Positions 1 through 13,730 are shown, counted from the first letter of the stretch. The stretch is 64,000 nucleotides of DNA from Quercus robur (GCF_932294415.1 NC_065539.1:35194501-35258500); one strand, 5' to 3'. Notes: generated from the sequence alone by a model not told the origin. Numbers and translations: made by a program.

Positions 1-240
1 ATTGGTCTCGGACAGAACCTAAGGCTTGCATGGTCCTCGGACTCAAGCTAAAAGGGAAAACCAAGTGCTGATGCAGACATTGGTCTCGGACAGAACCTAA
101 GGCTTGCATGGTCCTCGGACTCAAGCTAAAAGGGAAAACCAAGTGCTGATGCAGACATTGGTCTTGGACAGAATCTGAGGCTTGCATGGTCCTCGGACTC
201 AAGCTAAAAGGGAAAACCAAGTACCGATAAAGACACAAGT
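1..240 (+). repeat. 78-bp tandem array (three units, partial fourth)
   Basis: Units start at about 1, 79 and 157 and are nearly identical; the third decays after about 230, and a degenerate continuation with the same words runs to about 340. The unit core, ACAGAACCTAAGGCTTGCAT followed by a CCTCGGAC word, is shared with the 82-bp array at 55691-56430. The array probably extends leftward beyond the window. Confidence 0.9.
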
Positions 241-1433
241 ATCGGACTCAAGCCAAAGGGAAAAATCAAGCACATAAGATAAAACGCATAAGTCATGGAC
301 AAAACCCAGGTCTTGCAAAGTCCTCGGACTCAGGCTTCGCGGGAAATCGACTGCCCGAATGAAGAAATTTCTCGGTTTAAACACTGGAAAAGGTTAAGGC
401 TCGCATGTCAGGAAGATGGCAGGCCAACCTAATGATCGTCAACCTAAGGGGGCCATTCATCCGAGGGGTAACATGTCCTCGGAAAAATACCTCTCACACT
501 TTATCGAGCATTCAACACCCATCACTGCTAACTTTAAGATAAGTCTCATTCTTCGCTGGTTGGATTGTTATGATGAATAGTAATCTCTTTAAAGTTATCG
601 TGGCATCTTTTTATCAAGGATTGCTTTGGCCTTAGTTATTATAGATTGAAATGCTATACTATTATGCCGAGCAGCGCTTTCACACTTGTTAAAATATACA
701 AATAAGACATAAGAAATAGAGTAACACTAACTTTTATTACTATGAAAATTTGTTACAACGTACAAAGAAGGGCTCAAACAAGCCTATATAAAAAAAATTT
801 TTTACTGTTAAAACAGTAACAATATCCGTAATACAAATAAGTAAACCATCAGGTGCCTTCTGCATTCGTCTTCAAAGTCTTTCTGAAATCTATGCCTCGG
901 TACTGCTCCTATCAGGGGAAGATCCTTATACAAAAATAATGAAGGAGAAGGAAGAAGAATTGGAACACATGGAAGCACTTCAGCAAGCTCTTGTTACTGA
1001 AGAATGCAAGGGCAAAAGAAAATGGAGGATATGAGCGGGAAGGAGGAGAAGAAGAGTGAAGCAATGAAAAGAAAATAAAAGGAGCAAAAGAGGGAGAAGG
1101 GGAGCCTTATTAGGTATGCTCGTGAGAGAGCAGATGGAGATGACAAGGGAAGTTTTCGACTCAGTCACACCAGAACTGGGGTGTGACGAGTCCCTGCTTC
1201 GGATTTTGGCTAAAAGAATAGGGAAGCCAGTCTTAAGCCTCCGCCATCCTTGCCCAGACCGAGCCATCTCGAGTTTTGTTGGGATATGGCGTTTCTGGGA
1301 AAAGAAGGATTTGTTCATGGTGGATTACTGAGAAATAAGTATTATAGAAGAGGGAGCAACCAGAAGGAGGAAATGGACTCTGGGAAGAACGTGAGGGATT
1401 CTGATATGAAAAGGTCACCCCCTGTTTTCTCTC

Positions 1434-1441
1434 TTTATATA
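1434..1441 (-). promoter_or_regulatory. Antisense TATA box candidate in retroelement spacer
   Basis: On the minus strand this reads TATATAAA, about 340 bp inside the 3' LTR boundary. The other element has the same octamer on the same relative strand about 275 bp inside its 3' LTR. Here no long antisense ORF follows: the downstream minus-strand ORFs are only 61 and 112 codons and match nothing I know. The promoter role is inferred from position and conservation. Confidence 0.4.
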
Positions 1442-1778
1442 GAGGACGAAGAAGAGGGTATGTGACACATTCGGACCCTCAAGGAAATCCAGAGTACGAC
1501 GCGTCGCTTCGTTCTCCCACACCATCAGTAACCGTTACATCTGGAAGGTCTCGTAAATGGCAAGGGATTAAAGGCACGTTGCGGATAACCACGCGGCATA
1601 ACGGCAGCGTACGTAAATCTAGGAAAAACGACTCGTAGACCGGCGCATTCCTCGGGGAGGTGAAGAGTCACCAACGTTGATCAAGGGCCGAAATTAAATG
1701 AGCCGCAGTTAAGGCTCGGAATTACCGAAACCCACCTCTCCAACCAGGACGTTGGACAGCAGGGTTTCGAGGGGCTAT

Positions 1779-2537
1779 TGTGGGGGCCCAAGAATCTACG
1801 GGCCCGGCTCGCTCACTTATAGGGAATCCACAGGCCCCCAAACTAAAGGAGGCCAGGTCCCAAGCCCGAAAGTAGTGAGCTCGATATGGCCAAAAGACAC
1901 GTCCGAGGACCACTCCGTCCTCGGAAAGCCCAGGACCCCACTGACGAAAATGGGATACAGGCGAGCTTGAGAGGTCAGAAAATATCTCATGGAAATAGTC
2001 CTTAATACCCTTCCTTGACATAACACTGCCCCTAACAAAGCCGGGATCTTAGGCTTTATGGATCATCTACAGCAAATTTGGGACTAGACTGATGGGACAG
2101 ATATCTGTCCCGGAAAGATCGACCCTACACGTGGACGAAGGACAACTAACGTAGGCTAGTATAAAAGAGAATGTTATGTGACCAAAGAGGGGACTCCCAT
2201 CTGGCTTCTGGAGAAATACTTGATGAAAGTGAGGGTCTGGATAAGACACGCCGGACATCACCTAAAATCCCACCGATGGGTGACCGGGAACAGCGCCCTC
2301 ACGCCTCGGATCATATCCGAGGAGCCAAATCCTCCTAGATACAAGATTGAAGGGCCTGAATATCCAGCCCGAAGCTCTTCCTCATGTCGGTATGCCTGTA
2401 GTCCGGCCCGAGATGCCGCCCCTCGACCCAACGCTGGCCTTTTGTTAAGCCCACTCTCTACAAATATCATTGTGAGGGATTTTCCTTGCGCGAGCCCAAC
2501 AACGTTGATGGGCCGCTGAAGATTTTGTGTCCCTACA
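1779..2537 (+). repeat. 3' LTR (759 bp)
   Basis: Begins TGTGGGGGCCC directly after a purine-rich tract and ends CCCTACA, the TG...CA termini expected of an LTR. A TATAAAA box lies at 2160-2166. The words near the 3' end (CCACTCTCTACAAAT) also occur in the LTRs of the element at 49634-60643. The base after the LTR begins TTATG, the candidate target duplication, which cannot be checked because the 5' LTR is outside the window. Confidence 0.8.
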
Positions 2538-2957
2538 TTATGTATATGTAATTTCTTGGGAGAATTTTACATTTTCGTCAAGAGTCTTGTAATTAGTAGC
2601 GTTGTTTGGTTTTACCCTAAAAAAGAAGTTGGTTTAAATTATTGTAGTAAGGAAAGAGAAAAAGAGTAAAATCTCCTCATAATAAGAAAAGAAAAATCAA
2701 TGTGGTGAGTATTCCAATTATCTTTAGGTCAAAGGCATTTTCGGATGTCCATCTTTCCAATTAGTTTGGAGAAAAAATATCCCACTTGAAATGTATCAAA
2801 AAATAAAAATTTTATGCCATATTACAAATTTTACTACATTAACTTTATAAATTAATGTGTCACTAAGCACATAAAAGTTAGTCAAACATGTGTTTATTGT
2901 GATGTTAAAATCTCTATTAATCATGTTAATTGCCACATCCGTTTGTTTGTTTGTTTG

Positions 2958-2989
<32 letters not shown>

Positions 2990-3479
2990 GATAATTGGAG
3001 AAGGAGAGATTGTAACGCTTTATTTGTTTTGTTGTAAAATGTTTCCGCTAAAAACATTCTACATTTGAAACATTTTTAGTTAAACATCTTCAGCTGTTTG
3101 GTTTGACATAAAATTTTCTACTCACAAGTTACACAAAATCGGTGTTATCCGAACTCTATTGGCGGCCCATCTATCAGATGAAAGAGACCTATGATGTATT
3201 TTTGTAAAACATTTTACCAAAATGTTACAAAAAGATTTATGGTTAAAAAAAAAAAAAAACACTACAAATATTTTTAGTGAAATAAATGGAACGTACAATA
3301 TTTACATTTTTAAAATTTTGGAGTTGGTATAACATAATTAAAAAAAAAAAATACCAAAAGTAATACACGTGTCAGTTAGCTAAGTTGAGGAGTGATAAGA
3401 GAAGTCACCGGTGGGTAACAAAAAAAAAAGAGTGAGTCCATTTTACGGAATGCGGATAACTGAAAAAAAATAATGGGTA
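2538..3479. other. Intergenic, upstream of the U2AF-like gene
   Basis: AT-rich non-coding DNA with a (TTTG)n/poly-T stretch at 2941-2983 and several A-runs. I see no gene or transposon termini. Its right end should include the promoter of the U2AF-like gene, but I see no convincing TATA box. Confidence 0.5.
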
Positions 3480-3612
3480 GCGCTCTCCTTCTTTCTCCCT
3501 AGGTTTTCATCCCAATACAATACTAATACCAGAGCTGAGAGGCCATACAGTAACTTCAACTGTGCTCAGCCATTCAACTTCGCCGCCGCCACCACACTTT
3601 CTCGTCCAAAAG
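3480..3612 (+). other. Probable non-coding first exon (5' UTR) of the U2AF-like gene
   Basis: A pyrimidine-rich, GC-richer stretch with CGCCGCCGCC-type words, typical of a plant 5' leader. It ends CCAAAAG followed by GTACAA, a good donor. The next usable acceptor before the start codon is TCACAG at 6709-6714, giving a 5' UTR intron of about 3.1 kb unless further untranslated exons exist. The 5' boundary is a guess. Confidence 0.5.
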
Positions 3613-4261
3613 GTACAACTCTCTAGTAGCCGCCTCATCTTTTCCCCTTTCTTTTTTACTCTTTACGTGCTTATATAATTTGGTCTAGATTGCCTTCCTC
3701 CATTTAATTTCCCTGAAAACTTCAGGACCAGAATTTAACACTAAATTGAAACGTTTCTTCCCCAAAAATAATAAGCCGTAGTGAAATAAGACAATGTGAT
3801 TGAATGGAGGCTTTGGTTTTATTGGTTTTTGTCGAAATTATGTAGTTCAAATTTTTTTAATTACGGTTTTTTGATAAGAAATTAAAGGAGTATTACTTTT
3901 TGGACAAAACTTAGGTACAGTATTTATCTTTCGATTATTTCCCTAGGAGAATTAAATGCAATACAGTCATGTATTTGAATTTAATTGGAGAACCTAATGT
4001 ATTACACCTAAGGAACTGTACATGAGTTTTATCCTTTATTATAACTTCCATTAATTGGTTTCGTCTTGTGCATTAATTTAAATTGGATCTAAAAAAAAAA
4101 AATTGTTGGTAGGTGTAGCATAATAAATCAATAATGCTACACGCTATGTCCATCCTTGCTAATCCGGACTTTGGTTGATTGGCCTTGGGTTTGGGGTTTT
4201 AAGCACTGTACATCAATTTGCGATTTCCAGCACACTGTTAGAATTTCTATTTGATATGCTT

Positions 4262-4544
4262 TTTTTTTTTTAAAGTAATAAGCTTTATTAATATCAAAAA
4301 AAGGACGCCCTAGTACACAGGGAGTGTACAGGGGTCAACAATTAAGAATAAAAATTACAAGAATCAAGAAAAACAAGAAGAGAGGAGAATGATTGGTTTT
4401 GCAAAACAGACAACCAATCAAATAAAGTTCTAAAGAAAAAAAAAACTTGAGGTCAGGTATGGATCTCTCGACATCTTCAAAACATCTACTATTTCTTTCC
4501 TTTCAAAGACACCGCATTAAGCAATGGGGAATATTCTCCATCTA
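4262..4544 (-). mobile_element. 5'-truncated LINE (L1-like) 3' end
   Basis: Read on the minus strand it ends in a LINE-type 3' tail (CCCTGTACACTCCCTGTGTAC, then AATAAAGCTTATTACTTT and poly-A). It is flanked by a direct repeat of about 14-15 bp, CTATTTGATATGCT(T), at 4247-4260 and 4545-4559. Poly-A plus a long target duplication indicates target-primed reverse transcription. Lies in the 5' UTR intron of the U2AF-like gene. Confidence 0.8.
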
Positions 4545-4643
4545 CTATTTGATATGCTTGTAATTACTTTAGGTACTATGTGTTCATCATCGTGAACATA
4601 GAGTGTACTTTTACTTTATCAATAAAACTTCTATTACTTATAA

Positions 4644-4811
4644 CACACACACACACACACACTAGTAATAGTGTCGGTGTTGATATCTTTCCTAATCCAA
4701 TTCCAATGTCTTTGATAGGCAACCCACACACACACACACACACACACTAGTAATAGTGTCGGTGTTGATATCTTTCCTAATCCAATTCCAATGTCTTTGA
4801 TAGGCAACCCT
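4644..4811. repeat. 85-bp tandem duplication bounded by (AC)n
   Basis: The segment from an (AC)n tract through ACTAGTAATAGTGTCGG to GATAGGCAACCC is repeated almost perfectly at an offset of 85 bp, with an (AC)n tract at each left edge. This suggests unequal exchange or slippage between microsatellites. Just to its left, CAATAAAACTTCTATTACTTAT resembles a second LINE tail. Confidence 0.85.
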
Positions 4812-6718
4812 TTGTATAAAGAGAATGAGTGTGAAGCATTGTATCAAGATATTGATGGGTGAGGGGTTAGTGATAATGGAAATGCAGTATATTGTCTGAT
4901 AGAGTTGGTGATATTTTATTGATTTTATGTACGGCGATTCTTCTTTTGGAAGATATTTTCCTTGACCTGAAGTGCTCTATTGGAATCCTTCTATTTTTCC
5001 TGTGCTTTTCTGGATTGGGAATTGCAATCCTAATTTCTTTCTAGTTGAGGTGAGGATAAAATGTCTAGGAAATTATTAGCACGGTCTGGAAAATTTGAGG
5101 TTCTGTTGTTTTATGATGTTTTGAGTGGGTTTTGTCTTTCACATGTACAATAGCATTGGAAAAGATTTAAACAGTAGAGTAGACAATCTTTGAAAGAAGA
5201 ACTCGTGCAAAAGTAGTGAGGCATCAGTTTATCATTTTTTACTACATTGGATGGTGGTAAGATAGTTTTGATGGTTTGTGTTTTGTCTTTTTGGTGATTC
5301 CAAATAACGTGATTTAGTTGTTTGCATGTTGGCAAGGGAATTTGGTAGCTGTAAGAGTAGAAGAATTTGGAATGCTGTTCCCTTGTGGGTAATGTGGACA
5401 ATCTAGAGAGAGAGAGAGAGAGAGAGAGGAATAGTATAAATTTTGTTGGAATTGGACTTCCTCATCATATTTTTTTTTTTAATTCTTGAATTCATTGTAT
5501 GATTGGATGACTGCTTGAGGCAGTATACATCCCGTTTCCATTTTTTTTTAAAGATCTTTTGAATTTTGACTTGTAGTTTCTTTAAGAATACCTTTTATAT
5601 TCTCCGTGTATCTGAGGTTTCTCTCCTTTTTAATAAGGTCATCTTTTTTTTCTTATAAAAAAGTATTTTTTAAGAAATGAAACCTTTACTATGGAGTGAA
5701 TATGGAGATTCTAGCCTATTCATACGTAGTTATTTCCTACCAGCATTGAAGTGCATGGTGTATACATGTTCCTTGAACAGTTGTGTTTTTTACAAGGACT
5801 TCTGCAGTGGGTTAAATTTTAACTATAGATAAATTCATCAAGAGGAGAGTTATTTTTGTGGATTATTGTCGTATGTGCAAAAATTATAGTGAAATAGTTG
5901 ATCGTCTTTGCTGGTTGGTTTGAGAGGATTGTAGTCTCTAGCAATTTCCCTATTTGAAGTTTAGTGGGTTATTCCAAGAAAGTTAGTGAGCTGCTTGCTT
6001 GTTGGGAAAAAAATTTGTTCGTCAAAAAAATTGTGCTGTTTAGAATGATGCAGTACATTGACTTATGTGGACTTTTGAAGGGAGTGGAATAGTCTGTTTT
6101 CAATGGCGTTGATCACCACTTCTCATCGATTAAGTCTTGAATTTCTGAGGTCCCTGTACGATTGAACATCTGCAACAGGCAGTGTCCTTTCCACTTCTTC
6201 ATCTTCTATTTTCTGAATGCTCCTGATTTTATGAACTTTAGATCGTTATTCATTATTGATACTGTTGTTCATGCTCTGCCTACTTGAATGTCTCTTTTTT
6301 CAACAGCTGTAGTTAGGTCTAGGATGAATTTTAGATTATCTATACTTTACATGGCTAGCTGATTGATTCACCAGTGGCTTTAAATTATTTGAGATCTCCT
6401 TTGATGATGTCACAGTTTCTTTTACCTCTTTCGATTATTCCATGGTCTAGAACTTGATTGTAATTATTTGAACCACTTTTTTCTGTTACAGTATTTAGAA
6501 TGGCTGGAGCTTGTTGAAGTTGAGTGGATCAGTAGCTGAAAATAACCTTGACATGGACAATGGGCTGTTTTTTTCTTGGGGTTGCTCTGATTTTCACTTA
6601 GAGACGGCCTAACTCAAATTTTCAGGACCTGACCTTTAGGTTACCTTTAATATTTGGTTACTGGGCTGAACATACTCCAAACTCTATTAGAGCACTGGAA
6701 TCTTTTTATCACAGGAAG

Positions 6719-9700
6719 ATGAACAGATCTAGTCGGAAGACGAACAGATCTAGTCGGCTAAAAGAAAAGCATGATAAAAGTAGTAGGCATTCCCTGCGTG
6801 AGTATGATGAAGAAAGTGCTGCTCGGACAAGGCCTTTCAGCTTTGACGAGATTATGCTTAGAAGGGAAAACAAGTTGTTGTCTGAAAATGTGAAAGAGGG
6901 AACCTTTGAATCAGGGCACATATTATTAAAGGAAGAAACTGTTGAGAATGTTTCTGATGCTTTTGAATCTGAAAGGGGTTACAAACGTAATAATGATTCT
7001 TCTCCTGTTGTGGAAAAGCATGTATCTGAGAAATTAGTGAAGGCAGGTTCCAGAAAGAAAGAAGAGAATAGTTCTATGAAGGAAGATGCTTTAGTTAAGA
7101 GAAAGGACAGAGAAAGTCGTTTGTCAAATACCGAATTGAAGGATAAAGACAACAAAGATATGAGCTATAAGGATAAACTAGGAAGAAACAACCACCAAAA
7201 ACATGTTAGGAGAAAAAATGATGAGTGGTCAACTGATGATTCTGAAAATGAACCTGAAGAGAAGCACTCTAGAGATTTGGCTGATAGGGATAGACATGCA
7301 GAAAGAAGTAGGGAAGGCCTTGAAAGAGGAAGCAAGAGAAAATACAGAAATGGAGTTGATGAGACTAATAGAGACCGGAATACTGCAAAGAAACATGACC
7401 CAAGGAAACAACATGATTTAGATATTTCAGATAGAAAAGAGAGGAAGGAGTCATCAAAATCACGTTATGAAGAACCAAGAAAAAGGAGACGGTCAAGGAG
7501 TAGAGAACGTGAGGACAGAAATAAGAGGTCAGTTTCGCCATCAACACGTGAAGAGTCAAGGAAAAGGAGACGGTCAAGGAGTAGAGAACGTGAAGACAAA
7601 ATTAGAAGGTCCATTTCACCATCAACAAGGGCACACAAGCATAATTCTCACCATGGTGGGGAGCACAGAGAGTTGTCCTCACATTCTCTTAGAGATAGGT
7701 CCGGACGACAACATTCAGATATTGACAGGAACAGAGTATCAAGTAATGGTTCGAGTAGCCATTATCGGCGACATAGTGGATACACAAGTGGACTTGGTGG
7801 CTATTCACCAAGGAAGAGAAAATCTGAGGCTGCTATTAAGACTCCTTCCCCATATGGTCGTTCACCAGAGAAGAAAAGTGCTGGGTGGGATCTCCCACCA
7901 GTTGGAATAGCTGCTGTTGTTTCTGGTTCAGATCCTTCGAATTTTCAGTCATCAAAGCAGGATGTAGCCTCAACTGGAAATGAGATGGTCAATGCTGTTT
8001 CTGCTGCTTCCACCACAGTGAAGTCTCTTTCTGCGGTGTCTAACTCTTTCTTATCAAAGAAGAATTACTCGTTTGACTCTGTTCAACTAACACAAGCTAC
8101 TCGGCCTATGAGGAGGCTTTATGTAGAAAATATACCAGCTTCTGCCTCAGAGAAAGCTGTAGTGGAATGCTTTAATAAGTTTTTGCTGACTTCTGGTGTT
8201 AATCATATCCAAGAACCCCAGCCATGTATCAATTGTATTGTAAGTGTTCATTTTTTGGGGTAATATCACACTTCATTCTTTTCATGCAGGTTGGTATGAT
8301 TTAAAGAACTTTGAACGCCTTTCCATATTTAATTGCAGATGTATAAAGAGAAGGGCCAGGCGCTTTTAGAATTTCTTACACCTGAGGATGCTTTGGCAGC
8401 CCTTTCTTTTGATGGCGGTTCCTTCTCTGGCTCCATTCTCAAAGTCAGACGCCCTAAAGACTTTGTTGAAGTGGCAGTAAGAATGACTATCCTAACCATC
8501 TCCTTTTTAATCTTCTTTATAGCCTTATATTGCTTTTAATGTTGCTTTTTTATTTATATCTTATCTGTTGAATGTATGAAGTTTATATTCTTTTAGTTTA
8601 TTATTTTCTTTTAAAAGTAATTGGGAATCTGTTGAATCTTAGAAGCTTGTTAATCATTTCTATTTGCATGTAAGATGTAGGATCTTTGACTTAATATATT
8701 GCTTTATGGTTTTGCATAGAAGTGTTTACTTCATTAGTGTGATTTGTCAGATGTTCTGGATAAAGTGTGGTTATTTTGGCCAAAATATGTCTTGTGACTG
8801 GTTATGTGAGCTATACTGGAGTTATCTTATTTGTGAATCTACATTTCCACATCCTCTAATTAAAGAGCATGCCAGTTTTTAACTCAATCAAAGTAAGAAT
8901 GAGGTGTGACCTACTGTTGATGGTTGAAATTTTAAACTTAAATTGCTGCAATAAAATGCAAGAAAAGCCACTTTAATAGCCAAGTTCATTTCTGATTTTA
9001 AAACAGGCATGACCTTAGGATGGCCAAAAGTTTAAAACTGTGCCAAACCCCTGGGTGTTTGGATGTTTGCAGTGGGTTGTTAGGAGGCAATATCTAATCA
9101 ATCTACCTTGATCTTAACCCAAACTAGCTTGGAGCTTGGTAGAAGGGGTCAAAAGCTAATTGTAAGCCTACAGCCTTGGAAGTGAATACTATGCATTAGG
9201 TTTTTGATCTGGCTTGTCATCCTGAGTCTTTAGTGTAACTGACAATGCTCTCTCAAATAGTTTGGAAAATGGTTGGAATGGGGCTGAATAGGAATTAATT
9301 ACAGACATGACTCTTTCATTTATCAAATAAAAAAACAATTAAAGACATGACTCTTTCCTGTTTCTAGCCAAGATTTAGGCTGGAATATTGGGTGGTAAAG
9401 AGCCGCTTTTTCCTGCTTGTTACTAATTAAAAGATACATTTATTTAACTTATCATTTGTAAAACAAAGATTTAATTTTCAGAAGCTGAGTGGAAAGCTGT
9501 GGAAAGTATGTCGGTTATGAAAAATATCTAATAGCAAAGTATTTTTTGTGAATTACGTTATGAATATTTCCCATGATGGAAATCAAAGTTTATTCATGAA
9601 ATAAGTTCTTTAAAAGGCAAATGATTTGGAATCTAGGGCTTGAAAATTTTCATGAGTAGTTTCAATTTTACCCCATATGACATTAATCATCACTTCTATT

Positions 9701-12700
9701 AGTAGGTTTATTAGATGTACTGCCTTGGTGGAATGGTCTCATTGATGTGGAGCAATTCTACTATTTATTAATTTTCCATATGAATTTGTAACCCTTTCCT
9801 TTAAATATATTATACATTATGCATTATGACCCCCACGGGGTATTGACTGGGCCATGCCTAATGAAATGGAGTCACTACGAATCTCCTGCTCCCTTTCTCC
9901 TTGGGGTTACTTATTATAAAAAAGAGGGAAAATTGCACTTTTGCCCCTTGAGTATATGGCAGTGCAATCTCCCCCCATTAATTTAACACGTAACAATGTC
10001 CCCTCTTATCTTTTCGTAATGAGAACTTCACCCCTGATGTTAGTATTTTCCATCAAATTAATGGAAAGTTATTTATTTATTTATTTTTAAATGAGTATGA
10101 ACCAACATGTTAGTGACCTTATTACCCTCCAATAACAAACACATCACATGCACAATGATGACACTTCAAATTGCATATGATATGTTTGCTATTGGAGGGT
10201 ATTAAGGTCATTAACTTGTAGGTCTAGATACATTCTTAAAAAAAGTATGAATTTTATGTTAATTTGATGGAAAATATTAATGGGTGTGGGTAAAGTGCTC
10301 GTTACGAAAAGATATGTGGGGATGCTTATACCTTATAAACTAAAAAGGGGGACATTGCAACTTCCCTATACTTAAAGGGAGGAAAGGTGGAATTACCCTC
10401 CAAAAATTATGCATTATTGTTTGCGTATAGAAGGGTTTTCAACAACTCAACAATGTTCAGTTTGCATACAAAGTAAATAATAGTCTAACCATCTAGTGGT
10501 AATGCATTTGTACCACATGTTACATTAAGGCTGTCAATGTTAATTAATAGTGATGAATTGCTTAGGGAAACCATTGACTAGAAATAGGTTTTATCACTGC
10601 CTTTTGTTACTATTTTTGTAACTCCATGACCAATTCACGGTGGTTGGACTTGAGCAGGAATGTGCACTACGGATCTGATCAGAACCATTTGCTACTTTGA
10701 GGTTTTAGCCTCAAGTGTCAGTAAAATATTTTCTTACAAACAAGCTCAAAATAAGTTTCATTAGATAGAAAACCGTTTAATGCTAATTGTTGTTTCTATA
10801 ATTATGGAATTGTAAGTCCTATACTTACCAAAATTTATCCCAAAAAAAAAAGTCCAATACTTACCAAAAAAGAATTCAGTCCTATGAGCTTATTTGTTAG
10901 AAAGAGAAAGTTACTTTGACTAAATTTGTTGTGCAAATTCATTTTTGGGCCAGTGATGTATAAGCTTAAATCCCAGGCCTCACTGCCCTCAACCTTCCTT
11001 ATAATATAGCCTTTCTTTTGTACCTTCCTTACTGTGGCCTTGGTGTGTCTGGGCAATTAAAGTTCAGGATCAGAATGTCATGTATAGAGTTAGCTTCATT
11101 TTCTCTGTATCTTATTCCTTAGGAGACAAAAGGAAAAATTCCAAGAAAGCTTAATTTTGGAACTTTAATGAAATTAAGGTCTCTCCCCATCTCCCGCTCT
11201 CCATTCTGAATGAATGTGTAGAAGATGGACACATAGATTACTCTAGATGGGCAAGGCCATCCAATGTACATGATGGTACATCAATTGTACGTAAAAATGC
11301 TGAAGGCTATCCCAATAGCAATACAATACTGAGTATTGGCCTTTGATGGGGTTGGGGTAATCACTAATCCTTGAAACTATTGAAGGGTCCTGTCATTGTG
11401 AATTTCTATGTGATACATCTTTAATTTTGATAGGTTCCTTATTTATTCTTGCACCTTGGAAGCAAATTGAGATTGCTTGTCACACTTAACACCAGGAACT
11501 GTTTTGTATCTTCAAGAGTTTTCTATTGCACATCGAATGATCTATTTGTCCCGTTACGTGAGTTATTTTCTGACTGCCATGTTGGAATCTCTTAAATAGG
11601 GTGTTTATGTTGCGTATGTCGTAATTCACATTCAGGATGGTGATGAAGCTGACTCCTAAATAAGAAGATTTCCAGGTGTAGTGACAAATTTGATGTGCTT
11701 GCAGTTTTTTCTTTTCTGGATGGTTGGGGTCATTGATCGAGGCTCTTAAGAGTAGTAGATTTTATATGACATGTGATACAACGTTCTTATTTGGTGTTCA
11801 AATTTTAAGATGCTGTGAGATGTAGTTCTTGTAGGATGTCTGCTCTCATTCTCAGTGGAAGTATCTGCAGTTTGAATTTTCTTATTGCTATATTTGACCT
11901 GGCAATTTTACCTTTTTGTAACACCAGAACTTTTTTTGATAAGTAGATAAGTATTTTATTGTTACGAAATGTTTTTTGAACACCAGTTACTGTTATGCGC
12001 TAATAAGTTAGCATATTGCTGCATCCCAAGTTATATAAGTTGACCTCCCTCTTGTTTTGTAATTCTCTTCTTTTTTCTTTCTTCTTTTTTTTTTTAAAAT
12101 TTTTATTTTATATTCCTTTACACATGGCACAAGAAACTTAAGATAAGAAATGATCTCCTTTGTTTGTATAGTTGTGCATATTAATGGGTTGGACTAGTTT
12201 TATGATGACACCCTTTTCAGTTTTCATCACATTATGTGTTTAAGATGAAGAGATGGAAAGTGATCGACAGTTTATGTTTAATGAAGTCTTACACTACCTA
12301 CATAAGACTGTCTAAATGAACCATTCTGTGTTTAACTGTGTGTAGCTTTGTTTATTATTTATAAATGAATTAATTGCAGGCCTTTCTTTTCTCACAACCC
12401 CTGTTTCAATTCTAGGTGGTATTTCTCATGTTTTTGTACTGCTTTCAATTTGAACCAGATCACTTGTCCTTATTAGTTTTATCTTCTGTATTTGTTGTGT
12501 GCTTGCATGTGAACAAACCATCTTGACCAAATTTCTTTATTTTCCTTATTTGGTTTTTCTTCAATCCTCTCATAAATGCATTGACGCAACCTTCTTTTAT
12601 TGACTTTAGCCCTCCATAACCTCTAGCAAGGCCTTTTATAGGGCTGTAAGTCTTCACACTTGACAAAGCATATTGTAGCCAATTTGGTTTATATGAGATG

Positions 12701-13647
12701 AAGTGCCTCAATATTGTGGATGTTGCTTAAACCTAGACCAAGAAATGCGATTCCTTCTTCTGGTAACTTGAGATGCATTAGTGATCTCTCCAGTCTTATG
12801 TTTGTTTTGGACTTTTGGCGTCATTATTTATTCCTTATTCTCACCCTTAACCCATAATCTATTTTCTAACCCAAGTCGAATACTATCTTAACCAGAATCT
12901 GGGAAGGGAGAAAAGATGGATAAAAAAGGAAAAAAAAAAGAGTTTAAAAAGAAGTTAAAGACAAAAAGGGGAAAAAAAAATTAAAAAGAGATTTCTTAAG
13001 TTTGTGATTTTTCAATTAAAAAAAAAAACCCACTTGTGTCTCTTCAGATACTCATTTGTACTCCCTCTGTCCTGAAAGCAAAGATATGGTTGGTGCGGGC
13101 ATGTTTCTCATAGCAGACGAATGAAGGTGGCCTTTTATTTTAGAGAAGTCATTCCCATATCTGTAAACTTCAGTGAAGAAGATTCACATCAAAATAATTA
13201 TGTTGCTTATAGACATGTATATGGAGCAAATTGTGCTGTTCAGAAAATGTTATGAAAAGGGCAGTTTTCTGGTAGTTATGCTCAGACTATGTATTGATTG
13301 TGTAGTATATTGACTTGAGTATTGGTATAGAGAAGTAACAGTCATAACTGTATAAGTTAATCTTGGATGTTGTGGGTCGTTAATCTTGGATGTTGGATGG
13401 AGGAAGTGCATTTGACCCTAAGAAACATCAAAAGAGCCCTACATGTCTGTAATACATGAGCATGCCTGGGACATAGTTGCATGCATTACTGGCAAAAAAA
13501 TTAAAATTTTGGACATGTTTTAGGCATGTTGGAGACGTTGTAGCAACACAGTCTAGACACAATGGGAGTAAAAAAAAGAAGAAAAAATATGACTTTTGAC
13601 AACTTACCACATTCAAAGCCATTGATGAAGCTTCAAAAGCCGTAATG

Positions 13648-13730
<83 letters not shown>

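Larger units (their letters stand above)
1..2537 (+). mobile_element. Ty3/gypsy LTR retrotransposon, 3' part only
   Basis: Right-hand remainder of an LTR retrotransposon cut by the window edge. In order it shows a 78-bp tandem array, about 1.3 kb of mostly non-coding spacer, a purine-rich tract ending GAGGGGCTATT, and a 3' LTR ending CCCTACA. The same order occurs in the complete element at 49634-60643, which is why I assign this to the same Ty3/gypsy group. LTR termini and repeat core are clearly related but the bodies differ, so it is a separate family. No gag or pol domain lies in the visible part. The antisense ORFs of the other element are not recognisable here; this copy may be a deletion derivative or a naturally shorter family. 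Confidence 0.75.

Noticed and set aside
2178..2519. 113-codon ORF near the left edge
   Set aside because: Lies entirely within an LTR; no domain, and LTR ORFs of this length are expected by chance.
8664..8882. 72-codon plus-strand ORF in the U2AF-like gene
   Set aside because: It is in intron 2; the protein joins exon 2 to exon 3 directly in phase, and this ORF has no family similarity.
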